This document shows positions 19,801-27,659 of a stretch of 62,713 bases of DNA, piece after piece. Position 1 is the first letter of the stretch, and each line of letters begins with the position of its first letter. The DNA is from Streptomyces cellostaticus (GTDB lineage Bacteria; Actinomycetota; Actinomycetes; Streptomycetales; Streptomycetaceae): positions 4,957 to 67,669 of the forward strand of contig NZ_KQ948049.1 in the NCBI RefSeq assembly GCF_001513965.1, in the 5' to 3' direction. A model generated the notes under the pieces. It ran no database searches, was not told the origin of the DNA, and was given only the letters and a program-made list of their open reading frames with translations. The translations under genes and the position numbers were made by a program.

Positions 19801-20571
19801 CTCGCCCTCCTGGTCCGCGACCCGCACACCCGCGACCGCCATCTCACCGAGGCCCTGCGCCACTTCGCCGACGGCGACCCGCAGCTCCCGCCCGGCGCCC
19901 TGGTCCCGGCCCTGACCACCCACACCGAACCCGTCCTGGAGGCCTTCCGCGCCCGCCTGCGCCGCGGCCCGGACGCCGGGGAGGCGCTCCGCACACTCGC
20001 CGACGTCACCACCCCGGCCCTCGCCCGCCGGGTCGCCGCCCTCGTCCGGGAGGCGGTGGGGGTGCGGCCGGGGACCGCCGAGCATGTGGCCACGTACGTG
20101 GACCGCTGCCTGGACCAGGGACCCGCCGCCCGCTCCGTCCTGCTGCCCCTGGTCACCGGTCTCCTCGACGGCGGGCCCGAACAGGTCCGGGCGGCCCTCG
20201 CCACCGTGCTCGCCGCCCCCGGCGCCCCCGCCTCCCGCCCCCTGCGCCGTGAGCTGCTGGACTTCCTCCTCGCCCATGAGCGGCACCCGGTCGTCCTGGA
20301 CGCCCTCCTGCACGCGGCGGCCCCGCACGGCGACGGCCGGGACGCGGAGCTGCGTGCACTGGTCCACCGCACCGGCCTGCTCCTCGTCCGCACCCCGGAC
20401 GGCGCGACCCGCTTCGACTGGGGCCTGGTCGTCCTGGCCCGGCGGGTGCCCGGCTTCGCCGCGCGGATGGCCCGTTGGCTGGGCGAGACCCCGGACGACT
20501 GGGCCGTGGTGGTGGGCCCCAGCGCTCGCCGCATGATCGAGAACCTGGCGGGGGTGCAGGTACCGGCCTGA
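16813..20571 (+). CDS. Large protein with degenerate trypsin-like domain and P-loop NTPase domain
   Basis: A 1252-residue protein of unknown function. A charged N-terminal stretch with an 8-residue repeat (REEHRAEH) precedes a trypsin-like domain (about residues 55-270). There His85 (LLTSHEAV) and Asp118 (ALDLALVR) match the catalytic pair, but the nucleophile motif reads GAAGGP, with Ala198 instead of Ser. An NTPase domain (about 290-600) has GAPGSGRTT at 318-326, with Arg replacing the Walker A Lys, and Walker B LLLLLDGPEE. The rest is helical and repeat-like, with a Gly-rich insertion near residues 785-850. ATG 16813 has GGGGAGG 7 bases upstream; GTG 16789 is also in frame. It may be a signalling scaffold of the STAND type. 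Confidence 0.8.
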   Translation: MAGRGGDANRTGVFDRAREEHRAEHREEHRAEHREEHRADIRADGTGRTGGPTGADVLVQIRDLAGRTRGVGFLADHHGTLLTSHEAVDGLPRLVLRAAGNRTCVVDADAVIPLPALDLALVRTEGLGVDPLALTVRERIEAGTYVRIAAGCWREARVLAATQVTYTATDRFHILEDALELAIGTAGRDALRLGGGAAGGPVLDAATGAVLGILGTALHSAQRDTGFAVPLRPADGPLAELLACNAVTVPAYGADLNLAGVLELTATSVGQDGPPDALAGQVGAAAGPGAVQPVQRANVVRELAAFTDGDRAVLGLVGAPGSGRTTELAALAARRSRSERPAPTLWLRGADLKDADGSVADAARRTLERAVRIVAASRSVRPADLGDLTPERLARFAGRAGRPLLLLLDGPEEMPPVLAHRLSEWTEGTAEWLRETGARLVVACREEYWERAGAEFPADLRHLPTGAETGLPPCVRLADLTEDEARRARSRYGIPDDALTGRDARHPLTLRLFSEVRTALPDTPPARPVDRHDVFAAHLDLMCLRIAVRLAAENGLRGTAVRRLAARVAGQVHEAARRSLGPGQGELDRASFEAVFPWGPAPARLGGGAGWASAVLTEGLLVPAGAGYRFAHEELADWIQGMHLDLDEALHALVHRPRTPRGAHPLPVPHHRVGPVVQAILLLGRQYGPRQLSFRLRELTDALDLEPTSWWAARLLTRTLLQVPDATPYTEALRLLADRIVAWRRGRRPVPAEFGPAFWLALPLPDTERFALLRQLVLADGAPSEQGGGEGEGMAMGKGDGDGDGVGLGERGGMGAFADAGESVGVGERVGAEEPGAAGAPVGVSEGVAVAERYLDAVARLLAADPAAVQPHLVGWFDDERPLPATPHATVATAAQALLHTHRHGALDDLTEVLVQSAHRRADELLTVLAEDEPSAVCRAVDRWAHDERPARRVAAVAFALRAVPHVHSAADRELLRYAALALLARPADCTLHGGALALLVRDPHTRDRHLTEALRHFADGDPQLPPGALVPALTTHTEPVLEAFRARLRRGPDAGEALRTLADVTTPALARRVAALVREAVGVRPGTAEHVATYVDRCLDQGPAARSVLLPLVTGLLDGGPEQVRAALATVLAAPGAPASRPLRRELLDFLLAHERHPVVLDALLHAAAPHGDGRDAELRALVHRTGLLLVRTPDGATRFDWGLVVLARRVPGFAARMARWLGETPDDWAVVVGPSARRMIENLAGVQVPA
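16867..16930 (+). repeat. 24-bp tandem repeat inside the coding region
   Basis: About 2.7 copies of a 24-base unit beginning GAAGAGCACCGGGCCGAGCA lie near the 5' end of the large gene. Each copy encodes the charged octapeptide EEHRAEHR. Copy number could change by slippage without breaking the frame. Confidence 0.85.
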
Positions 20572-20604
20572 GCCGGGCCGCGAACGTGCGCCCGGTCACA
20601 GCCC

Positions 20605-20638
20605 CCATGCCGATGCGGGCCCCGGGCACCCGGCATGG
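20605..20638 (+). terminator. Possible hairpin between the large gene and ribF
   Basis: CCATGCCG and CGGCATGG form an 8-bp stem around an 18-base G/C-rich loop, 34 bases after the stop of the large gene. It could be a terminator or part of the ribF leader. No flavin riboswitch-like structure is evident in the 130-base gap. Confidence 0.4.
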
Positions 20639-20701
20639 CACCCTTAGACCTGCACAAGAGGTCAACGGTAGACACGGACACGGGTTCGAGGAGCGGTCAC
20701 A

Positions 20702-21649
20702 GTGCAGCGCTGGCGTGGCTTGGAGGACATCCCCCAGGACTGGGGGCGCAGCGTCGTCACCATCGGTTCCTACGACGGCGTCCACCGCGGCCACCAGCTG
20801 ATCATCAAGCACGCCGTCGACCGCGCCCGTGAGCTGGGCGTCCCGGCCGTCGTCGTCACCTTCGACCCGCACCCCAGCGAGGTCGTCCGCCCCGGCAGCC
20901 ACCCGCCCCTGCTCGCCCCGCACCACCGCCGCGCTGAGCTGATGGCGGAGCTGGGCGTCGACGCGGTGCTCATCCTCCCCTTCACCACCGAGTTCTCGAA
21001 GCTGTCGCCCGCCGACTTCGTCGTCAAGGTCCTGGTCGACAAGCTGCACGCCAAGGCGGTCGTCGAGGGCCCGAACTTCCGCTTCGGCCACAAGGCCGCC
21101 GGCAACGTGGAGTTCCTCGTCGGGCAGGGCAAGATCTACGACTTCGAGGTGGAGATCGTGGACCTGTACGTCACCGGTGAGGCGGGCAACGGCGAGCCGT
21201 TCTCCTCGACCCTGACCCGGCGCCTGGTCGCCGAGGGCGACGTGGCCGGCGCCCGCGAGATCCTGGGCCGCCCGCACCGGGTGGAGGGCGTGGTCGTGCG
21301 CGGCGCCCAGCGCGGCCGCGAGCTGGGCTTCCCCACGGCCAACGTCGAGACGCTCCCGCACACCGCGATCCCCGCCGACGGCGTGTACGCCGGCTACCTG
21401 CACGCGCAGGGCGAGGTCATGCCGGCCGCGATCTCCGTCGGCACCAACCCGCAGTTCGACGGCACCGAGCGCACGGTGGAGGCGTACGCCATCGACCGCG
21501 TCGGCCTCGACCTGTACGGGCTGCACGTCGCCGTCGACTTCCTCGCGTACGTACGCGGCCAGGCGAAGTTCGAGTCGCTGGAGGCCCTGCTGGAGCAGAT
21601 GGCCGAGGACGTGAAGCGGTGCCGCGAGATCGTGGCGGCGGAGGAGTAA
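20702..21649 (+). CDS. ribF: Bifunctional riboflavin kinase / FAD synthetase
   Basis: Converts riboflavin to FMN and FMN to FAD. The 315-residue protein has the N-terminal nucleotidyltransferase domain (TIGSYDGVHRGHQ near residue 22, with the HxGH-type motif). The C-terminal riboflavin kinase domain begins near residue 195, with RGRELGFPTANV and the PADGVYAGYL strand. GTG 20702 has CGAGGAG about 8 bases upstream. It is convergent with the EspI-like gene and separated from it by a strong terminator hairpin. Confidence 0.97.
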   Translation: MQRWRGLEDIPQDWGRSVVTIGSYDGVHRGHQLIIKHAVDRARELGVPAVVVTFDPHPSEVVRPGSHPPLLAPHHRRAELMAELGVDAVLILPFTTEFSKLSPADFVVKVLVDKLHAKAVVEGPNFRFGHKAAGNVEFLVGQGKIYDFEVEIVDLYVTGEAGNGEPFSSTLTRRLVAEGDVAGAREILGRPHRVEGVVVRGAQRGRELGFPTANVETLPHTAIPADGVYAGYLHAQGEVMPAAISVGTNPQFDGTERTVEAYAIDRVGLDLYGLHVAVDFLAYVRGQAKFESLEALLEQMAEDVKRCREIVAAEE

Positions 21650-21667
21650 GTCCTCTTCGCACAGCGA

Positions 21668-21704
21668 AAGGGCGGCCGGTGCGGAACACGCACCGGCCGC
21701 CCTT
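21668..21704. terminator. Bidirectional terminator between ribF and the EspI-like gene
   Basis: A 16-bp perfect stem, AAGGGCGGCCGGTGCG with its complement, encloses a 5-base loop. A-rich and T-rich ends lie on both sides (AAA on the left, CTTCG on the right). It sits 18 bases after ribF and 12 bases from the convergent stop, so it can serve both genes. Confidence 0.9.
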
Positions 21705-21716
21705 CGTCATGCCGTC

Positions 21717-24700
21717 CTACTGCTGGGGCGGCTGCTGCTCCTGCGGAGGCTGCGGGTGGCCCTGCTGCGGCGGGTAGGGCTGACCGGGGGCCTGCGGCGG
21801 GTAGGGCTGGCCCGGGGCCGCCTGCGGGTGCGGCTGCTGCTGCGGCTGGGCCGGCTGCGCCGGATAGGGCTGCGGCGGACCGGTGTACAGCTCCTGGCCG
21901 GGGGCCTGCGGGTACGGCTGGCCCTGCTGAGGCGGATACGGCTGCTGCCCCTGCGGGTACGGCTGCTGCCCTTGCGGGTACGGCTGCCCCTGCGGATAGG
22001 GCTGGCCCGGCATCGGCTGTCCGGGCATCGCTTGTCCGGGCATCGGCGGGGCTGCCACCGGCGGCGGGTTGCCGTCGCTGGTCCACAGCCCGTGCATCTG
22101 CTGGTGCCGTACGAAGTCCTCGGCGACCATGGCGGCGAGGTGGAAGTACGCCTCGCGCACCTTCGGCCGCATCATGTCGAGGTCGACCTCGGCACCGGCG
22201 GCCAGATGCTCGTCGAAGGGCACCACGACCACACCGCGGCAGCGGGTCTCGAAGTGCGACACGATGTCCTCGACCTTGATCATCTTGCCGGTCTCGCGGA
22301 CCCCGGAGATGACGGTGAGCGACCGCGACACCAGGTCGGCGTACCCGTGCGCGGACAGCCAGTCCAGGGTCGTACTCGCGCTGCTCGCCCCGTCCACGGA
22401 CGGCGTCGAGACGATGATGAGCTGGTCGGCGAGGTCGAGCACCCCGCGCATGGCGCTGTAGAGCAGGCCCGTGCCCGAGTCGGTGAGGATGACCGGGTAC
22501 TGCTTGCCGAGCACGTCGATGGCGCGCCGGTAGTCCTCGTCGTTGAACGTGGTGGACACCGCCGGGTCCACGTCGTTGGCGATGATCTCCAGGCCGGAGG
22601 CCGCCTGCGAGGTGAACCGCCGGATGTCCATGTACGAGTTGAGGTACGGGATCGCCTGGACGAGGTCACGGATGGTGGCCCCCGTCTCCCGGCGCACGCG
22701 CCGCCCGAGCGTACCGGCGTCCGGGTTGGCGTCGATGGCGAGGATCTTGTCCTGGCGCTCGGAGGCGAGCGTGGAGCCGAGGGCGGTGGTCGTGGTCGTC
22801 TTGCCGACGCCGCCCTTGAGGCTGATGACCGCTATGCGGTAGCAGGACAGCACCGGCGTGCGGATCAGTTCGAGCTTCCGCTGCCGCTCGGCCTCCTCCT
22901 TCTTCGCACCCAGCTTGAAGCGGGACGCGGCGGCAGCGGGCCGGCCGCTCTTCGCCTTCTGCTTCTTGTTGTTGAGCAGCCGGTCCGAGGACAGCTCCAC
23001 GGCCGCGGTGTAACCCAGCGGCGCGGCACCCGGGTTGGTCGGCTGCCGCTGGTCGTGCTGAATCGGCTGCGGCCAGGCGGCACCGGTACGGGGGTCGGCG
23101 GGCGGCAGCGGGGCCTGGGCGGCCTGGGCGGACTCGGGGTTCTGCGGGGGCTGGGTCTGCTGTCCCGGCTGGGGGAAGCCGTAGCCGGACTGCGGAGTGG
23201 GCCCGTTGGGGGTCGGCTGCGGTCCCGGCTGGGGGAAGCCGTAACCGCCGGGCTGGGCCTGGGGGTTGGGGGTGCCGGGCTGCGGGAAGCCGTAGCCGGA
23301 CGGCGGGGTGGGCCCGTTGGGGGTCGGCTGGGGCGCCGGGGGCTGCGGGAAGCCGTAACCGCTCGGCGGGGTCGGCTGAGGTGCCGGTGCCGGGGGCTGG
23401 TCGGCCGTGGGGCCGGGGACGCCGGGGGCCCCCGGGGCATAGGGCTGGCCGTGCTGCGGCACCGGCTGCGCGGGAGACGGCGGGGTGGGGGCACCGGGCT
23501 GGTTCCAGGCGGCGGGCGCGGGCTGCGGTGCCTGCGGCTGGAACGGCGGCTGCTGTCCGGGCACGCCCGCGGGACCCTGGGCGGCAGCCGACTGCGGCTG
23601 ACCGGGCATCGGGCCCGGCTGCTGCGGCGCGGCCTGCGCGGGCCACTGGGCCGCCGGGGCGGGGGCGGCGGGCTGGTACGACGGCGGCAGCGGGGGCATG
23701 CCGCTCTGCGGCGCCGGCGGGGGAGCCCAGGCGGGCGGTGTGTCCTGGGGGACGGCGGGGGCCGCCGGAGCCGCGTTCTGGGGTGCGCTGTCCTGAGGCG
23801 CGACGTTCTGCGCCACGGCGTCCGTGGGCTCCGGCGTCTCGGGCTCGGCGTCTGCGGCCGTGCTGCCCTGGGACGGCGCGGCAGCCGCAGCCTCGGCAGC
23901 CTCGGGGGCGTCCTCGCCCTCGGCCGTGGGCTGGGCCCCGGTCTCGGTCTCGGGCACGGACTCCTCGGCGGACTCGGAGGGCACCGCCGTATCGGCGTCC
24001 GCCCCCCCGGCATCCGGAGCCGCGGTGGCCGCACCCTCCGCGCTGTCCTTCTCGGCACCGTGCTCGGAGGCTGCCGCAGCGGAGTCGCCCGTCGCGGACG
24101 CCTCCGGCTCGGTCCCTGCCTCCGCTGCCTCAGCCTCGGCACCGTCGACGCCCGTGGCGTCCGCGGTGACCGGTTCGGCACCCTCCGCGGGAGCCTCGTT
24201 CCCGGACCCGGCGGTCTGGGCCTCGGCAGCCGCACGTTCCGCGATCTCGGCCATCTCACGCTTCAGGGCGACGGCGGAGAACCGCATGGTCGCCCCGCTT
24301 TCCAGGTCCCCGTTGTCCGGCTCCGGTTCCGGAACGACCGCGGTGAACGGAGCCGGAGCCGCCGGCTGGGACGGCTCGGCCTGCGGCTGCGGCTGCTGCA
24401 GCTCGAACCCGGCGGGCAGCTTCGGCACCGGAACCGGATCCCCGGCCGGCGGCGCGGGCGGAGCATACGGCGCCCCGGGACCCGCGACCGGAGCCGGCGG
24501 CGGGTAGGGCGCACCCGGCGCGGGTGCAGGGGGAGCGGGCGGAGCGTAGGGCGCACCCGGCGCGGGTGCGGGGGGAGCCGGCGGGGCCGGCGAGGCGAAC
24601 GGCGCCCCGGGTGCCGCCGTCCCGGCCGACGGAGTCGCCTGCGGCGGCGGAGTCAGCCCCGGAAGGGGCGCTGCCGGAGGGAACGGCGGAGGCTGCGAAG

Positions 24701-25022
24701 CCCCGGAACCACCCGGACCACCCGCACCACCCAGAGCACCTGGAGTACCCGGAGTACCCGGAGTACCCGGAGCACCCGAGGTGCCGGAACCGATCGAACC
24801 GTCGGCACCACCCGCTTCGCCCGGACCGGCGGAGCCGCCCGCAGCCGAACCGCCCGCGATGCCGGCGCCTCCCGAGGTCCCGGACGCGTTCTGCGTGTAC
24901 CAGGCGGGCGGGGCGTAGTCGATGGTGAACTCGCCGGTGGTCTCGAAGGCCGACTCCGCGTCGGGCTGGTCATCGCCGGGTGTGGCCCAGCCCCCGCGGA
25001 TCCCGTCCCGATCGCTGCTCAC
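21717..25022 (-). CDS. EspI-like T7SS-associated MinD/ParA-family ATPase with long proline-rich arms
   Basis: An 1101-residue protein. The first 650 residues are Pro/Ala/Gly/Glu-rich low complexity, including four GYGFPQP repeats. A SIMIBI ATPase domain follows (about 725-990): the deviant Walker A LKGGVGKTTTT, then LAIDANPDAGTLG and VILTDSGTGLL. The tail carries PYPQGQ-type repeats. This layout resembles EspI, a MinD-like protein encoded in mycobacterial ESX loci, where it is a regulator or accessory factor. GTG 25022 has AGGAGGAA 2 bases before the start spacer. It lies at the edge of the T7SS locus and is transcribed away from ribF. Confidence 0.85.
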   Translation of the reverse strand: MSSDRDGIRGGWATPGDDQPDAESAFETTGEFTIDYAPPAWYTQNASGTSGGAGIAGGSAAGGSAGPGEAGGADGSIGSGTSGAPGTPGTPGTPGALGGAGGPGGSGASQPPPFPPAAPLPGLTPPPQATPSAGTAAPGAPFASPAPPAPPAPAPGAPYAPPAPPAPAPGAPYPPPAPVAGPGAPYAPPAPPAGDPVPVPKLPAGFELQQPQPQAEPSQPAAPAPFTAVVPEPEPDNGDLESGATMRFSAVALKREMAEIAERAAAEAQTAGSGNEAPAEGAEPVTADATGVDGAEAEAAEAGTEPEASATGDSAAAASEHGAEKDSAEGAATAAPDAGGADADTAVPSESAEESVPETETGAQPTAEGEDAPEAAEAAAAAPSQGSTAADAEPETPEPTDAVAQNVAPQDSAPQNAAPAAPAVPQDTPPAWAPPPAPQSGMPPLPPSYQPAAPAPAAQWPAQAAPQQPGPMPGQPQSAAAQGPAGVPGQQPPFQPQAPQPAPAAWNQPGAPTPPSPAQPVPQHGQPYAPGAPGVPGPTADQPPAPAPQPTPPSGYGFPQPPAPQPTPNGPTPPSGYGFPQPGTPNPQAQPGGYGFPQPGPQPTPNGPTPQSGYGFPQPGQQTQPPQNPESAQAAQAPLPPADPRTGAAWPQPIQHDQRQPTNPGAAPLGYTAAVELSSDRLLNNKKQKAKSGRPAAAASRFKLGAKKEEAERQRKLELIRTPVLSCYRIAVISLKGGVGKTTTTTALGSTLASERQDKILAIDANPDAGTLGRRVRRETGATIRDLVQAIPYLNSYMDIRRFTSQAASGLEIIANDVDPAVSTTFNDEDYRRAIDVLGKQYPVILTDSGTGLLYSAMRGVLDLADQLIIVSTPSVDGASSASTTLDWLSAHGYADLVSRSLTVISGVRETGKMIKVEDIVSHFETRCRGVVVVPFDEHLAAGAEVDLDMMRPKVREAYFHLAAMVAEDFVRHQQMHGLWTSDGNPPPVAAPPMPGQAMPGQPMPGQPYPQGQPYPQGQQPYPQGQQPYPPQQGQPYPQAPGQELYTGPPQPYPAQPAQPQQQPHPQAAPGQPYPPQAPGQPYPPQQGHPQPPQEQQPPQQ

Positions 25023-25334
25023 AGTTCCTCCTGGTGTGGTCGAGCACCCTCATGCCGTGCCGGGGCGACCATGTCGTGTCGTTCACGTCGTCCGTGGTCG
25101 TTCGAGGCAGTCCGATCCACCGGCCCTCCCCCTGGGCCGACGACGCCTGGTCCACGGGCTTCTGGCATCGCGCCCGCTCCCAGCCTAATCACCACGAGGC
25201 ACACCTCGGCAGGCCCGCCCACCTCTCAGCACACGCGCATCGGCACAAGCCGCGTACAAACCACGAAGAAACCACGAAGAAACCACGCACGAGCAACGAG
25301 CAAGCGTTGAACAAATGGGACGATAAAGGTCAGT
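25023..25334. other. Intergenic gap with an 11-bp tandem repeat
   Basis: These 312 bases contain no gene I can support. At 25258-25287 an 11-base unit, AAACCACGAAG, occurs about 2.7 times. The region is unusually A/C-rich for this genome and probably holds the promoter of the EspI-like gene on the minus strand. I could not fix convincing -35/-10 boxes. Confidence 0.6.
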
Positions 25335-26129
25335 TCAGTCCATCCGGCGCGGTGTGCCCAACAATCCGATCTCGGCATCGGTGGGTTGGGTCATCACATA
25401 CTGCCGGTCGCGGTCGGTGCACCACAGCGTCACGCCGTCGGGCAGCGCGGGCAGCGACTCCACCTCGGTCCGGGACAGCCCCATGGTGCGCCCCAGTTCC
25501 GCTGCCTCGTCAGGCGAGACCCGCTGGATACCGGCGAGCCGCGCCTGCCGCAGCAGCCGGGGGGCGACCGGGCTGAGATACGGCAGCAGGGTCAGCACGG
25601 ACTGCCAGGGCCCCGACACCGTGCGCCCGCGCGGCGGCCGCATACCGCAGTCCCGCACCACCAGCACCGGCGTCCCGGCCGACGCGCCCTGCGGCGGCAC
25701 CCGCCCCACGTCGTACACGGCGAGCCCGTTCTGCCCGCCGCCCATGGCGTGCACCATCTGTATCCAGGCCTGCGGCCGACCGGTCTCCACGGCAACCCGG
25801 GCACCCGTCGCCGCCGTACGCAGCGCCAGCACCTGCGCCGTCCACAGACCGCCGATCAGCACGACGTCGTAGGGCGTGGGGCGGTTGATCCCCAGCACGG
25901 CCGGCTGCCCCTCGGCATCGACACCGGCCACCACCCCGTCGTCCCCGATGGGCAGGGCGAGCGCCTCCAGTTGCTGCACCGGCAGCGAGTGCCGTCCGTG
26001 GCGGGGCCCGATCAGCCCGAGCCCGTGCCGCAGTCGCTCACCCACCCCTCGCAGCCCGGAGGCCGACGAGACCTCTGCCGTGCCCGGAGCCCCGGAAGGA
26101 GCCGTCGCCATCGTCGGGATCGTCGTCAC
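25335..26129 (-). CDS. T7SS-locus protein of unknown function
   Basis: A 264-residue protein that I do not recognise as a named family. It lacks a signal peptide and membrane segments. The middle has alternating beta/loop sequence (YDVVLIGGLWTAQVLALRTAATGARVAVETGRPQAW), and the C-terminus ends in LLGTPRRMD. ATG 26129 overlaps the stop of the EccE-like gene (ATGA), so both are translated together. That coupling makes a role in assembling or regulating the secretion machine likely (inference). A similar gene next to eccE is, as I recall, typical of Streptomyces ESX loci. Confidence 0.75.
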   Translation of the reverse strand: MTTIPTMATAPSGAPGTAEVSSASGLRGVGERLRHGLGLIGPRHGRHSLPVQQLEALALPIGDDGVVAGVDAEGQPAVLGINRPTPYDVVLIGGLWTAQVLALRTAATGARVAVETGRPQAWIQMVHAMGGGQNGLAVYDVGRVPPQGASAGTPVLVVRDCGMRPPRGRTVSGPWQSVLTLLPYLSPVAPRLLRQARLAGIQRVSPDEAAELGRTMGLSRTEVESLPALPDGVTLWCTDRDRQYVMTQPTDAEIGLLGTPRRMD

Positions 26130-27463
26130 CGCACACCTCCAAGCGGCAGCGTGGCCAGCATGCCGGGCAGCTGCTCACGGTCGAGCCGGGCGAGCCCGGC
26201 CCCGGCCTGCCGCGCCGCGCCCTCCAAGGCGCGGCGCGCGGCCACGAGTTCGTCGTCACTGCGCCCGGTCACCCGCAGGTGCCCGCACAGCGACACCTCC
26301 TGACGCTCACCGCGCGCGAGGGTGAGGCTGAAGGTGGTGGCCAGCGCCGGTATGGCCGTCACCCGGGCGACGAACTGCGGCAGCGACTCACCGCGGCCGC
26401 CGCCCAGTTGGGGCCACCGCCTGACCCAGTACGTCGTATGCCGCCGGTTGTCGCACCGCCAGCTGCGTCCGGACTCCTCGGTCCGCCGCTCCCGCGCCTC
26501 GCTGCGCCCCGCCTCGGCGGTGACCAGCGGGTTGGCGCAGGCCGAGGTGGCGAGCGCGGCGATCAGCTCCTCCTCGTCGAGCACCCGGGCCCGGAACCCC
26601 GCCCCGGTCAGCCGGCTCGCGAGATGGTCGGCAGCCCGCACGACACACTTCTGTGCCCCGAGCAGCCCGCCCCCGCGCGCGGCCACGGCCTCGGCGCACA
26701 GCTCCGGGTCGAGCTTCAGCGCTATCCAGGTGATGCGTACCGCCGGGGCGCCCGTCTGCTCCTGGAGCGGCACATAGTTGGCGACGGCCACGGACTGCTG
26801 AGGCAGATGCAGCGCCGGCGCCGGCTGCGTGTGCAGCACGATCTGTGCGGACTCCAGCCGGATCCCGTCCACCTCGAGCGCGTCCCGCACCAGCGTCAGC
26901 GGCAACGGCTGCCGGCTCCGCTCGGCGCGCAGCGCGGTCGCGTCGGCCTCCACCTGGAGCAGGACGGTGACGAAGGTCCCGTCCCCGACGATCCCGGCCG
27001 GCCGCCGGTCACGCGCCCCGTAGGAGTAGGTCCGCAGCGCGGGCTCGCACTCCAGGGCGGGTACCAGGGCCGGTTCCGTACCCGGCGGTATCGGGGTGTT
27101 CGCGGCCCGGCGCCGGCGTGCCTTCAACTCCCGTGCGGTGCCGAACCACTCCGGGAGCGAACGGCCCCGGCGCCGGACGAAGGCCAGCAGGACCAGGGCT
27201 ACGGCGACGACCGCGGCAGGCACCAGCGCGAGCGTGCCCACGGCCCAGCCGACGAGCAGGACGGCGGCCGCGATTTCCACCAGCACGATCCGTTGCAAAC
27301 GGAACGAACCCGCCTGACCCGGTCGGGGCCTGAGACCGAGCGTGACCGGCTGCTGCGCCGCGCCGCGCTGAGCGGACGCCCCGCGCGGTGCCGACGCGGA
27401 CGCATCCGCCCGGCCTCGTGCCGCCGAACGGCCGCGCGATCGCGTCCGCGTTCCGGAAGCCAT
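26126..27463 (-). CDS. eccE: Type VII secretion protein EccE
   Basis: A 445-residue EccE-like membrane component. After a basic Arg/Ala-rich N-terminus, two adjacent transmembrane segments lie at about residues 58-100 (IVLVEIAAAVLLVGWAVGTL, then AAVVAVALVLLAFV). A cytoplasmic domain of about 340 residues follows. EccE sits at the periphery of the ESX membrane complex. ATG 27463 was chosen over GTG 27466 because GGATGGAG is better placed for it. It is divergent from eccB across a 196-base promoter region and coupled to the downstream gene. Confidence 0.85.
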   Translation of the reverse strand: MASGTRTRSRGRSAARGRADASASAPRGASAQRGAAQQPVTLGLRPRPGQAGSFRLQRIVLVEIAAAVLLVGWAVGTLALVPAAVVAVALVLLAFVRRRGRSLPEWFGTARELKARRRRAANTPIPPGTEPALVPALECEPALRTYSYGARDRRPAGIVGDGTFVTVLLQVEADATALRAERSRQPLPLTLVRDALEVDGIRLESAQIVLHTQPAPALHLPQQSVAVANYVPLQEQTGAPAVRITWIALKLDPELCAEAVAARGGGLLGAQKCVVRAADHLASRLTGAGFRARVLDEEELIAALATSACANPLVTAEAGRSEARERRTEESGRSWRCDNRRHTTYWVRRWPQLGGGRGESLPQFVARVTAIPALATTFSLTLARGERQEVSLCGHLRVTGRSDDELVAARRALEGAARQAGAGLARLDREQLPGMLATLPLGGVR

Positions 27464-27659
27464 CACTCCATCCCCCCGTTTTGCTCACAACTCGCTGGAA
27501 CCAGGCGCCTGCACACGACCCTTGAGGGCCCAGGTACCCTACCCGCTCCACAGGACTCGCCCCGTACCAGGCATAGTAGGGGCCGGGTCCGACAACGGAG
27601 GGCGGGGGAGCGGTTCCCCGGGCGCACTCCGCGTGAGACACGGGGAGAAACGGGCACAG

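Noticed and set aside
25258..25287. 11-bp tandem repeats as a replication origin or iteron array
   Set aside because: Only 2.7 copies, no AT-rich unwinding region and no replication gene nearby.
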